Origin: CAIZGX01 sp964385405
Lineage (GTDB): Bacteria > Bacteroidota > Bacteroidia > Flavobacteriales_D > Sanyastnellaceae
DNA: 53,422 nucleotides
Direction: 5' to 3'
Assembly (NCBI GenBank): GCA_964385405.1
Contig: CAYLOT010000018.1
Span: 1-53,422, forward strand
Position numbers and translations under genes: made by a program. Of the stretch, positions 7,110 through 16,363 are shown one piece after another (within the stretch, counting starts at the first letter, position 1; each line of letters starts with the position of its first letter). The notes below the pieces were generated by a model that ran no database searches, was not told where the DNA came from, and saw only the letters and a list, made by a program, of their open reading frames with translations.

Positions 7110-8469
7110 AAAAATTGCTTTAAACACTTCTAACAAAGCGCTCTTGCAAATGGCAATGCCCTTATGTATGGGCGCATTTGTGCAGTTTATTGTTGTGCTT
7201 GTAGACAACTACTTCGTTGCACAATTAAACGGAAAGGCCATGAGTGCCGTGAGTTTTGTTGGACTCATTTACATTGCACTTTCCATGCTTTCTGCCGGAT
7301 TGGCGAATGCCTCGCAAATATTAATTGCACGCAAGAGAGGCGAAGGAAGAAGCGAAGAAATTCCAACCGTCTTTGCAAACGCACTTTTCATTGGAGCATT
7401 CATTGTCTTGATTCAGTTTATTGTGTTAGCGTTTTTCATCCCAACATTTTTAGATCGAAGCATTGAAGATGAAGAAACGCGCAACTACATGAAAACCTTC
7501 GCAGAAACGCGCGCATACGGATTCATTTTCTTCACGTTCATTCAAGTGCTTCAGTCTTTTTGGTCTGGAATTGCACTCACGCGTAGCATGATCTACACGA
7601 CCGTTACTGTGGCCATATTCACGATTGTCTTCGACTATTTATTCATTTTTGGAAACTTGAATTTCCCACGTTTAGAAGTTCGAGGCGCTGCACTTGCCAC
7701 GAACATGGGCGAAGCCGCCGCTGCCATTGTTCTTTTCATCTACACCCTTTCACACAAGGTGTATAAAGAGGTGAGACTTTTTCGAAATCTCTATCGCGTG
7801 CCCTTCAATTACACCAAAGAAATTCTTCGTTTGGGAGTACCCATCATGCTTCAATTACTGGTAGCACTGAGCATCTGGATCATATTCTTTGCTTTCATAG
7901 AAAAGAAAGGCGAAGACTCTTTTCAAAGCGCGTTTATTGTTCGAAACATGTACATGCTCGCTTGGGTAAGTGTCATGGGATTTTCGAGCACCACGAAAAC
8001 GTATGTATCCGGACTATTAGCTGAAAAAAGAAGCAGCGAAATTTTCAACTTGATTAATAGACTGGCATTCCTGAACTTCAGTTTTATCTTAATTCTCACG
8101 CACGGACTTTGGCTCTACCCTGAGAGTATTGCTCATCTTTTTAATGCTAACGACGAAACAGTAAGATTAACGGTGAAGAGTATGTACATTGTACTTCCCG
8201 CCATTTCCATTTTTGCAATAACCAGTATTTTGCTTGCTGCTGTTGAAGGCGCTGGAATGACGATTCAAGGATTTTTTATCGAACTGGCAACAACCGTGAT
8301 TTACCTCTCATACGCGTATTACATCTCCTTTTACACGAATGCCGATGTGGCCATTATTTGGACATCGGACTACGTTTATTTCATGGGCTTGGGAGTCTTT
8401 TCTCTCCTGGTGTTTCGAAATTCAAGTTGGTTTAAAAAAAGACGAAGGAAAGATTTCCACAATGCCTAA
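7102..8469 (+). CDS. MATE-family multidrug/organic cation exporter
   Basis: A 455-residue inner-membrane exporter with about 12 transmembrane segments in two homologous halves. The start ATG at 7102 (MSEKIALNTSNKALLQMAMP) overlaps the trmH stop by 8 bp; a longer frame from 7036 would lie deep inside trmH and is rejected. The N-terminal helix LLQMAMPLCMGAFVQFIVVLVDNYFVAQL fits the MATE entry (P..... and D on TM1). The second half begins at about EILRLGVPIMLQLLVALSIW. MATE proteins use a Na+ or H+ gradient to expel cationic drugs or metabolites; the substrate is unknown. Translational coupling to trmH is likely. Confidence 0.88.
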   Translation: MSEKIALNTSNKALLQMAMPLCMGAFVQFIVVLVDNYFVAQLNGKAMSAVSFVGLIYIALSMLSAGLANASQILIARKRGEGRSEEIPTVFANALFIGAFIVLIQFIVLAFFIPTFLDRSIEDEETRNYMKTFAETRAYGFIFFTFIQVLQSFWSGIALTRSMIYTTVTVAIFTIVFDYLFIFGNLNFPRLEVRGAALATNMGEAAAAIVLFIYTLSHKVYKEVRLFRNLYRVPFNYTKEILRLGVPIMLQLLVALSIWIIFFAFIEKKGEDSFQSAFIVRNMYMLAWVSVMGFSSTTKTYVSGLLAEKRSSEIFNLINRLAFLNFSFILILTHGLWLYPESIAHLFNANDETVRLTVKSMYIVLPAISIFAITSILLAAVEGAGMTIQGFFIELATTVIYLSYAYYISFYTNADVAIIWTSDYVYFMGLGVFSLLVFRNSSWFKKRRRKDFHNA

Positions 8470-8518
8470 TTATTCGGAAGGGAGGTAGTAATTTTATGCT
8501 CCTATCTGAACAACTTCC

Positions 8519-11500
8519 ATGTATTTAATTTTCGACACCGAAACTACCGGCCTACCTCAAAACTACAATGCGCCATTAACCGATTTCAACAATTGGCCAA
8601 GGCTTGTGCAATTGGCGTGGCAGCTACACGGTGAGCGCGGAAACCTGATTTCGCAAGGAAGCATTATTGTTCAACCGAACGGATTTTCCATTCCCTATTC
8701 ATCAGAAAAAATTCACGGCATATCAACGGAACGCGCAACGAAAGAAGGTATTCCGCTGAATGATTGTTTAGATCAGTTTGAAGCGGCGTTGGCGCAAACG
8801 CAATTTGTAGCTGGACATAACATTGAATTCGACATCAACATCGTTGGATGTGAATTTTTGCGTGAAGGAAGAACGAACGTACTCGAGCAAATCTCGAGCA
8901 TGGATACGAAAGAATTCGGAACGGACTTTTGTGCTATTCCGGGCGGACGTGGCGGAAAGTTCAAGTGGCCAACGCTGACCGAACTTCATGAAAAACTATT
9001 TCAAGTAAAATTCGAAGAAGCTCACGATGCAGCCTACGACGTTGCTGCTACCGGAAAGTGTTTCTTTGAACTTATTCGCATAGGGGTTATTCCTGCAGCT
9101 TCAGGAGTAGCTAAAGACCAAGTTATTTATGAAGCGCCTGTTCTTCAAGACAGTAATTTCAAATCGGAAAAATCCAGCGAGCTTGTTCCTGAACAAACTT
9201 CACAGACCGTTGAGATAGATGAAAATCAAAAGTTTGTTCACCTGCATGTTCACTCACAGTATAGCATTCTTCAGAGTACGACCACCATTGATGCATTGAT
9301 TAAAAAATCTATTGCCATGGGTTCTCCAGCTGTTGCTATAACAGATTCTGGAAACATGATGGGGGCCTTCCACTTTGTAAGTGCCGCACACAAGAAGGGA
9401 ATCAAACCCATTGTTGGAGCTGAATTAAACATGTGTCGCAATCACACCGATCGCTCTGCGAAAGACGATGGTTATCCGGTTGTATTACTCGCGAAAAACT
9501 TTAAAGGATATCAAAACCTTGCTAAGCTGTCTTCCATTGCTTACACTGAAGGATTTTACTACGTGCCGCGTATTAGCCGAGATCTTTTACTTGAATACAA
9601 AGAAGGAATCATATTTTGCACGGGATCTCTTTGGGGCGAAATCCCTTCGACTATTTTAAACATTGGCGAAGAAAAAGCCGAGGAGCTTTTTGTTTTCTGG
9701 AAGGAACAATTTGGCGAAGATTTTTATGCTGAATTAAACAACCACGGCTTGGAAGAAGAGCAAGTGGTGAACCGAACGCTTGTTCGGTTTTGCGAAAAGT
9801 ACAACGTCAAATATTTCGCTGCGAACAACACCTTCTACACTGAAAAAAGTGACGCCGAAGCGCAAGATGCTTTGCTTTGCGTGAAGGATGGAGAGAAAGT
9901 AAGCACGCCTTCAAAATACATTGGTAAGAAAGGAAGAGAGTTTCGTTTCGGATTCCCGAACAATGAATTCTATTTGAAAGATGTTCAGGAAATGGCTCAA
10001 GCTTTTTCGGCCTATCCTGGTGCGTTGGAAACAACGTTGGAAATTGCTGAGAAATGTGATGGCTATAAACTTGACCGAGAAATTCTTTTACCGAAGTTTG
10101 ACATTGCCGAATCGTTCATTACCAATTCTCAAAATGAAATCAATGCATCGCATGAACGGTTGATTTCTCAGCGGATTGACAAATGGCATTCAGATGGGTA
10201 TGATGAAGAGCGCATTGCTCAAGAAAAAGAGAAACTAAGAACTATCGCCGAACAATCGGCATACCTCGAGCATTTAACCTTTGAAGGTGCGAAATACCGT
10301 TACGGTGATTTCGACGAATCGATTCGCGAGCGACTGCATTTCGAGCTTTCAGTAATTGAAAAAGCGGGATACCCGGGTTATTTGTTAATCGTTGAAGATT
10401 TTTGTAGGGTGGCCCGAAAGATGGACGTGTCTGTTGGTCCTGGACGTGGATCTGCTGCGGGATCTGCAGTAGCCTATTGCCTTCGAATAACAGATGTAGA
10501 TCCGATTAAGTACGATCTCCTCTTTGAGCGTTTCTTGAATCCGGATCGTGTATCGATGCCCGATATGGATATCGACTTCGAAGATGAAGGACGAGAAAAA
10601 GTAATTGAGTACGTTAGAAATAAATACTCGCGCAACGCAGTTGCGCAAATCATTACCTACGGTACAATGGCCGCCAAGTCGGCCGTGAAAGACGCTGCGC
10701 GGGTGTTTGACTTGTCTATTGGCGAGTCGGAACAACTGACGAAGCTTATCCCCGACCGCGCGTCGCTTTCCGACATCTTCAACAAAGAAGAGAAGCAATT
10801 GAAAGACGATTTCTCGAGTGAAGAATTCGAGCGCATGCAGCGCATGCGCGCCATTGCTGCAAGCACCACTCCGGAAGGAAAAGTATTGCGAATGGCGAAA
10901 ATCTTAGAAGGGTCTATTCGCAATACCGGAACTCACGCCTGCGGCGTGATTATTACACCCACCGACATCACCAATTTCGTACCCGTTTCTACGGTGAAAG
11001 ACAGCGACATGTGGTGCACGCAATTCGACAACTCCGTTGTAGAAAAAGCGGGACTTCTGAAAATGGACTTCCTGGGATTAAAGACTTTGAGCATCATAAA
11101 AAACACGCTCAAACTCATTAAACTCTCACACAACATTGACATTGACATCGACAACATTCCCATCGACGATGAAAAGACTTACGAGCTTTTCCAACGCGGT
11201 GAAACAGTTGCCATTTTCCAATACGAAAGTGAAGGTATGCGCAAACACATGCGCGATCTGAAACCTACCGTCTTCGCCGATTTAATTGCCATGAACGCTT
11301 TGTACCGTCCAGGTCCTATGGAGTACATTCCTCAGTTCATTCGTCGTAAACACGGACTCGAAAAAATTGAATACGATCTTCCTGAAATGGAAGACAACTT
11401 AAAAGAGACCTACGGTATTACCGTATACCAAGAGCAAGTAATGTTGCTTTCTCAAAGGCTTGCGAACTTCACGAAAGGCCAAGCCGACGTCTTGCGTAAA

Positions 11501-12883
11501 GCAATGGGTAAAAAACTCATTGAAGAGCTGAACAAGATGAAAAGTTTGTTTATGGAAGGAGCCATTGCAAATGGACATCCAGCAGATAAACTTGAAAAAA
11601 TTTGGGCCGACTGGGAGAAATTCGCGAGTTACGCTTTCAACAAATCGCACTCGACCTGTTACGCATGGATTGCCTATCAAACGGCATATTTGAAAGCCCA
11701 CTACCCTGCTGAATTCATGGCTGCTACGCTGAGTAACTCTATGAGCGATATCAAAAGCGTTACCTTCTTCATGGAAGAATGCAAGCGAATGCGCATTCCT
11801 GTTCTTTCTCCGGATGTGAACGAATCGCTCTCGCTGTTTTCCGTGAATAAAGAAGGCGCCATTCGCTTTGGACTTGCTGCCGTTAAAGCCGTTGGTGAAA
11901 ATGCGGTAGAGAGCATGGTACGCGAACGTGAATCAAAACCCTTTGAAACCATTTTCGACTTCCTTGAGCGTGTCGACGATAAAGCTGCCAACAAACGTGT
12001 GCTCGAGAGCTTAGCCATGTGCGGAGCGTTTGATCGCTTCGGAATTACACGTGCAGCCTATTTCGGAACCGACAATAAAGGAGAAGGGTTTATTGATACA
12101 CTTGTAAAATACGCCCGTGCAGCGCGCGACGGAAAGAACTCATCACAAGCCTCCCTTTTCGGAGAAGATTCAGGCGTTCAAATTCAACCTCCTGCAATAC
12201 CGAAGGTAGAACCTTGGGACGCACTAACTGAATTATCGAAAGAAAAAGAACTCGTTGGAATGTTTATTTCAGGACATCCGCTCGACGATTTCGCATTAGA
12301 GATTGAAGCGTTCTGTCATCCCAATGCAATGGAGGCACTCGAAAATCCTGAGCAAAACAACGGACGTGAAATTGCATTTGCCGGAATTGTAAAAAACGTG
12401 CAGCACCGCATGTCTCAGCAAGGAAATCCATACGGAAGTTTTACTCTCGAGAATGGCGACGGATCGCACGATTTTCGCCTCTTCAGAAAAGACTACATGA
12501 ACTTCAAAGCATACATGCAAGACAACTTCTTTTTGTATGTACGCGGACGTTTTCAAAAACGCAGATACGGTCAACAAGAAGAAGAGAAAACTGAATTTCA
12601 AATTGTGGAAATCACTTTACTCGCTGAAGTAAAAGAAAAACTTGGGAGGTATTTAACCATTGGAATTGATTCGGAATTTTTAACTGAGCAAACCATTCAA
12701 AAACTAGATGAACTTCTTGTGAAAAGCACTGGGTTCGCTCAACTTCGAATAGAATTGAAAAACGGTGAAGACCGCGTTGTTCTTCCTTCTTCAGAAAGAA
12801 ACAAAATAGCAGTGACTAAAGAAATTCAATCTGAAATAGAAGCACTTCCAGGAGTGTATTCTATTGCACTTTCTTCGCGTTAG
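8519..12883 (+). CDS. dnaE: DNA polymerase III alpha subunit with N-terminal DEDDh proofreading exonuclease
   Basis: Replicative polymerase of 1454 aa. Residues 1-185 form a DnaQ-like 3'-5' exonuclease: DTETTG with D6 and E8, GHNIEFD with D105, and HDAAYD with H169 and D174, a complete DEDDh set. A linker leads to the PHP domain from about 238 (HLHVHSQYSIL). The polymerase core carries GPGRGSAAGS, MPDMDIDF with catalytic D684 and D686, and the third Asp near 850 in KMDFLGL. An OB-fold lies at about 1280-1355. The enzyme thus carries alpha and epsilon activities in one chain, an arrangement I recall from other Bacteroidota. The stop overlaps that of the convergent T9SS gene by 4 bp. Confidence 0.95.
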   Translation: MYLIFDTETTGLPQNYNAPLTDFNNWPRLVQLAWQLHGERGNLISQGSIIVQPNGFSIPYSSEKIHGISTERATKEGIPLNDCLDQFEAALAQTQFVAGHNIEFDINIVGCEFLREGRTNVLEQISSMDTKEFGTDFCAIPGGRGGKFKWPTLTELHEKLFQVKFEEAHDAAYDVAATGKCFFELIRIGVIPAASGVAKDQVIYEAPVLQDSNFKSEKSSELVPEQTSQTVEIDENQKFVHLHVHSQYSILQSTTTIDALIKKSIAMGSPAVAITDSGNMMGAFHFVSAAHKKGIKPIVGAELNMCRNHTDRSAKDDGYPVVLLAKNFKGYQNLAKLSSIAYTEGFYYVPRISRDLLLEYKEGIIFCTGSLWGEIPSTILNIGEEKAEELFVFWKEQFGEDFYAELNNHGLEEEQVVNRTLVRFCEKYNVKYFAANNTFYTEKSDAEAQDALLCVKDGEKVSTPSKYIGKKGREFRFGFPNNEFYLKDVQEMAQAFSAYPGALETTLEIAEKCDGYKLDREILLPKFDIAESFITNSQNEINASHERLISQRIDKWHSDGYDEERIAQEKEKLRTIAEQSAYLEHLTFEGAKYRYGDFDESIRERLHFELSVIEKAGYPGYLLIVEDFCRVARKMDVSVGPGRGSAAGSAVAYCLRITDVDPIKYDLLFERFLNPDRVSMPDMDIDFEDEGREKVIEYVRNKYSRNAVAQIITYGTMAAKSAVKDAARVFDLSIGESEQLTKLIPDRASLSDIFNKEEKQLKDDFSSEEFERMQRMRAIAASTTPEGKVLRMAKILEGSIRNTGTHACGVIITPTDITNFVPVSTVKDSDMWCTQFDNSVVEKAGLLKMDFLGLKTLSIIKNTLKLIKLSHNIDIDIDNIPIDDEKTYELFQRGETVAIFQYESEGMRKHMRDLKPTVFADLIAMNALYRPGPMEYIPQFIRRKHGLEKIEYDLPEMEDNLKETYGITVYQEQVMLLSQRLANFTKGQADVLRKAMGKKLIEELNKMKSLFMEGAIANGHPADKLEKIWADWEKFASYAFNKSHSTCYAWIAYQTAYLKAHYPAEFMAATLSNSMSDIKSVTFFMEECKRMRIPVLSPDVNESLSLFSVNKEGAIRFGLAAVKAVGENAVESMVRERESKPFETIFDFLERVDDKAANKRVLESLAMCGAFDRFGITRAAYFGTDNKGEGFIDTLVKYARAARDGKNSSQASLFGEDSGVQIQPPAIPKVEPWDALTELSKEKELVGMFISGHPLDDFALEIEAFCHPNAMEALENPEQNNGREIAFAGIVKNVQHRMSQQGNPYGSFTLENGDGSHDFRLFRKDYMNFKAYMQDNFFLYVRGRFQKRRYGQQEEEKTEFQIVEITLLAEVKEKLGRYLTIGIDSEFLTEQTIQKLDELLVKSTGFAQLRIELKNGEDRVVLPSSERNKIAVTKEIQSEIEALPGVYSIALSSR

Positions 12884-14289
12884 TGAATGACTATTTTCTG
12901 AACACCAGACTTTTCTTCAGATTGAAAAACCAAGAAATAAATTCCAGGAGAAACATTCACTTGGAATTCACTCGCGCCTTGGTGACTAAAGGTTAATTTA
13001 CCGTCGATGCTATACACCTGCACATTCAGATTATTCACCGGTGTTGAAGATTGAAAGACGTTGTTTCCGAATGTATAAAACGAAAGGCCTTCTTCTGCTA
13101 CTAGCTCTTCAGTACCAACATAAAAACAATCGTTATTCACACTTGTAGGGTCCAACGATGAAAGGATCACCGATTCGTTTCTGTATACCGTAGCCTGCTG
13201 CTGCTTATTTATCTGGAACCCGTTGGAACTTCCAACCAAATAAACCGTATCATTTACAACTAGCAAATCTTTGCAAACTTCGAATTTGTTCGTCCCTACT
13301 GTTCCGCCTCCGGCGTATTGCCCCAGCACATTCGCTCTGTGTAACACCCATTCTTGCTCTCCGAATCCGAAATCGGTTGTCTCTCCTGCCAAGGTGTACC
13401 CTTCGGAATTCGAATGGACAGCGTTGTACCACATATTAAAATTAAAAACGTTGTAGGTTTCCGTATTTACAGTTCCATCTAAATTAAATGCACAGGTATA
13501 AGGATTGCGAAGCTCTCCATTTAAAAACTCTCCTGCTACGAATACGCCGTAATTCCACACTTGCAAATCATGAGCAAGCACACCTTGTCCCGCAACCTCA
13601 TAGGTTTGTGAAACGAATCCAACATAATCGAATCTCTTCACATCGTAATACGCAGTCGTTCCATCGTTGTGGTTATTCAAAATATAAAAATCGTTGTTGT
13701 AATATTCCAAAGCCGCATTGCTATTGACTCCTATAGGATCTATGTTTATCGGGGAAGAAAGATCTCCTGTGTCATCGAGTGAATACACCACCACACGCTC
13801 CTCGCCCGAAGGGTAAAACGAATTGGTCGCCACCCAAGCATTTCCAAAGTCATCTATAACTATGTTGCGCGCTTCGTCCCAAACACCTTCACCGAATTCC
13901 TTCGACCACAACAGATTTCCATTCGCATCTAATTTTCCAACTAGATTTTTATAACCCGTAACAGAATTACTTAACACCATCCCACAGAAATAAATACTTC
14001 CGTCTGATGCAACGGCAACATCGTTACCACGCTCAATTCCAATTCCACCTATGTTCAACGTCCATTCACAATCGAGCGATGCATTCAACTTCGACAAGTA
14101 AACATCAGTTTGTGAACCTACTTCTCCACCTGTAGTGCCTACCGCAACAAATCCACCATCGGGGTGAGCCACAATAGATGCGTATTCATCTGAGCCCAAA
14201 CTCCCATAATTGTGTACAACAGGCTGCGCCATGCTCAATTGCACAAACACAATCGCAAGAAAGAAAAAGATGAATTCGATTTTCTTCAT
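12880..14289 (-). CDS. Secreted protein with T9SS type A sorting domain
   Basis: A 469-residue exported protein: signal peptide MKKIEFIFFFLAIVFVQLSMA, then a repetitive body rich in D/N/G and beta strands (repeats such as DGGFVAVGTTGGE, DGSIYFCGMV, DFGNAWVATNS) that looks like a beta-propeller of short WD/kelch-like blades. The last ~75 residues (NNLNVQVYSIDGKL...SPGIYFLVFQSEE...QKIVI) are a type A C-terminal domain that directs passage through the T9SS and attachment at the cell surface. It is last in the dapF-to-here operon, 3 bp after kdsA. No catalytic motif was seen. Confidence 0.85.
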   Translation of the reverse strand: MKKIEFIFFFLAIVFVQLSMAQPVVHNYGSLGSDEYASIVAHPDGGFVAVGTTGGEVGSQTDVYLSKLNASLDCEWTLNIGGIGIERGNDVAVASDGSIYFCGMVLSNSVTGYKNLVGKLDANGNLLWSKEFGEGVWDEARNIVIDDFGNAWVATNSFYPSGEERVVVYSLDDTGDLSSPINIDPIGVNSNAALEYYNNDFYILNNHNDGTTAYYDVKRFDYVGFVSQTYEVAGQGVLAHDLQVWNYGVFVAGEFLNGELRNPYTCAFNLDGTVNTETYNVFNFNMWYNAVHSNSEGYTLAGETTDFGFGEQEWVLHRANVLGQYAGGGTVGTNKFEVCKDLLVVNDTVYLVGSSNGFQINKQQQATVYRNESVILSSLDPTSVNNDCFYVGTEELVAEEGLSFYTFGNNVFQSSTPVNNLNVQVYSIDGKLTFSHQGASEFQVNVSPGIYFLVFQSEEKSGVQKIVIH

Positions 14290-14292
14290 GAA

Positions 14293-15102
14293 TTATTTTT
14301 TAATCACTGAACGAATTTCCATGACTTGTTCAAGCAGCTCTTCCAATTTATTTAATTGAAGCATATTGGCTCCGTCGCTCAGAGCAACGGCAGGATTCGG
14401 ATGTGTTTCAATGAATAGTCCATCTGCACCAACGGCAACCGCAGCTTTCGCAATGGTTCCAATAAGTTGTGGTTTGCCACCCGTAACGCCACTGCTCTGA
14501 TTTGGCTGTTGCAACGAATGCGTGCAGTCCATAATGGCAGGCGCGTATTCTTGCATTACAGGAATTCCGCGGTAATCGACAACAAGGTCTTGGTATCCGA
14601 ACATGGTACCGCGCTCGGTTAACCACACGTTGTTGTTTCCAGCTTCCTTCACCTTATTCACCGCGTGCTTCATTGATTCAGCAGAAAGGAATTGTCCTTT
14701 TTTAATGTTCACTACTTTTCCAGTAGCTGCTGCTGCTTGAAGCAAATCTGTTTGTCGACACAAGAAAGCAGGAATCTGCAAAACATCTACATAGGCCGCA
14801 GCCATTGCCGCTTCGTCTGCAGCATGAATATCTGTAACGGTTGGAACGCCGTAGGTCTTTCCAACTTTCTGAATCAGTTCCAATCCAATTTGATCGCCTA
14901 ATCCCGTGAATGAATCTACACGAGAACGATTCGCCTTTCTGTATGAAGCCTTAAACACATATGGCATTCCCAATTTATCAGCAATCTCTTTCACGCGACC
15001 TGCAACTTCCATTACTAAATCTTCACCTTCCACCACACATGGTCCAGCCAACAAAACCAACGATTTGGTTTGCGCCATTTTCATAACGTCTGCACTATTC
15101 AT
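14293..15102 (-). CDS. kdsA: 3-deoxy-8-phosphooctulonate (Kdo-8-P) synthase
   Basis: KdsA joins phosphoenolpyruvate and arabinose-5-phosphate to make Kdo-8-phosphate, the precursor of the Kdo that links lipid A to the LPS core. The 269 aa contain AGPCVVEGE (19-27), FKASYRKANRS, VPTVTDIH, IPAFLCRQTDL and IETHPNPAVALSDG. The Cys of GPC is the metal ligand that marks the metal-dependent subclass; metal-independent enzymes have Asn there. The listed start overlaps the DUF5723 stop by 8 bp; MKMAQTK at 15084 is an alternative. It lies in a six-gene operon of envelope genes. Confidence 0.95.
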   Translation of the reverse strand: MNSADVMKMAQTKSLVLLAGPCVVEGEDLVMEVAGRVKEIADKLGMPYVFKASYRKANRSRVDSFTGLGDQIGLELIQKVGKTYGVPTVTDIHAADEAAMAAAYVDVLQIPAFLCRQTDLLQAAAATGKVVNIKKGQFLSAESMKHAVNKVKEAGNNNVWLTERGTMFGYQDLVVDYRGIPVMQEYAPAIMDCTHSLQQPNQSSGVTGGKPQLIGTIAKAAVAVGADGLFIETHPNPAVALSDGANMLQLNKLEELLEQVMEIRSVIKK

Positions 15103-16363
15103 TGTCTTTCTTTTTTGTTTTGAATAAATAACTTAACTGAATTGAAGCTTGCATCTCGCGGGTATTCTTGAAAAAGTATCCCGGCAAATTCGATGTCTGA
15201 ACACCCAAATAAAACTGATTGGCGATAAGCCATTGAACCCCCATTCCCAATTTCCAATTGCCATATCCACCGTTAGAAACATTCATTGATGCCATGACAT
15301 TACTCTTGGGCATATACATGAATCCCACGGTTGCCAATGGCTTCAAAGGTGCTGCATACATTTCCAATCCGGCAGTCAAGCGAAGCTTTTCGTTCCAACG
15401 ATAAACGGAGCGCACATAAAATGAACCACGCAAAGGTCTCCAAAAAGAAACATTCTGAGAAGTGGTAACTAACGTATCTGCAAATCCAGATGCACCATTC
15501 AATAATGAATCTCCATTCAAGATGGCATTCAAATCAACACCCGTCCATGTCAGTGTTGAATCAAAACTCACCACTTCACTTTGTCCGTTCCAATTCACCC
15601 AACCCAAATTTCGAACTCCCAAAGTATTCCAAACTTCCTTTTTATCAAGGCCTCTGTCGCGAACAAAATTGTATTCTCCATCGATGCTGAAACCAATGCC
15701 GTTTCCATTCGGACGTGGATTGGCAGAATGGACATACTCCCCCGAATAATCGAGTTGCAGCGTATCTGCATTCGGTGAAGTGTAAAACGAAGATGGTGGA
15801 AACAAACTGAACTGCTGATAGGTTAATCCGTTCACCATAGAAATTCCAATCGAACTAAACGTCCGCTTGTCATATACACCAAATCCAATCGATTGAAATC
15901 CTTGCATCTCGGCTTGAATCGAATTCAGCGGAACACGCGTTCCTTGATACCCAACATTCCCATTGCTAATTAGATCGAAGGCCTCTTTCGAAATTCTACC
16001 ACTTCCAAAATAACCTTTTCCAACTTGAATATATAAGTCCAGCATTTCACTTCCGAACAAACTATCTCTTCCGCCGTAGTAGCGTGCACGGACGTTTGCA
16101 TTTCCTCCAAAGACTCCAAGATCAGTCATTCCATCTAATGCCGAATTTCTCGCTTCAGCTGTGACTGCACCTCCAACCACAAACGGCTTCACCAATTCCT
16201 TTGTCAAGAATGTGCTTCCTGCAGCTCCGTTCCCTTGAATATCTAGAATACCTCTGAACGCCTTTCCTGTGGTGTCTGACCTTGTTAACCAGAGGTACGA
16301 AGTCTGGGCTAAAGACCTTGCACTCACAAACGCCAGAACGAATACAATTAGAATCTTCTTCAT
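15095..16363 (-). CDS. DUF5723-like outer-membrane beta-barrel protein
   Basis: A 422-residue exported protein with signal peptide MKKILIVFVLAFVSARSLAQ and a body of alternating aromatic/hydrophobic strands, including amphipathic strands near the end (SIQLSYLFKTKKKDNE). The pattern fits the DUF5723 barrel family of Bacteroidota, whose function is unknown. The ATG overlaps the preceding lipoprotein stop by 4 bp (ATGA) and its own end overlaps kdsA, so it is translated as part of the operon. Pairing with a lipoprotein suggests the two may act together in the outer membrane (inference). Confidence 0.7.
   Translation of the reverse strand: MKKILIVFVLAFVSARSLAQTSYLWLTRSDTTGKAFRGILDIQGNGAAGSTFLTKELVKPFVVGGAVTAEARNSALDGMTDLGVFGGNANVRARYYGGRDSLFGSEMLDLYIQVGKGYFGSGRISKEAFDLISNGNVGYQGTRVPLNSIQAEMQGFQSIGFGVYDKRTFSSIGISMVNGLTYQQFSLFPPSSFYTSPNADTLQLDYSGEYVHSANPRPNGNGIGFSIDGEYNFVRDRGLDKKEVWNTLGVRNLGWVNWNGQSEVVSFDSTLTWTGVDLNAILNGDSLLNGASGFADTLVTTSQNVSFWRPLRGSFYVRSVYRWNEKLRLTAGLEMYAAPLKPLATVGFMYMPKSNVMASMNVSNGGYGNWKLGMGVQWLIANQFYLGVQTSNLPGYFFKNTREMQASIQLSYLFKTKKKDNE

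Noticed and set aside
10385..10798. 137-aa ORF antisense to dnaE
   Set aside because: No family features; explained by the strong codon usage of dnaE.
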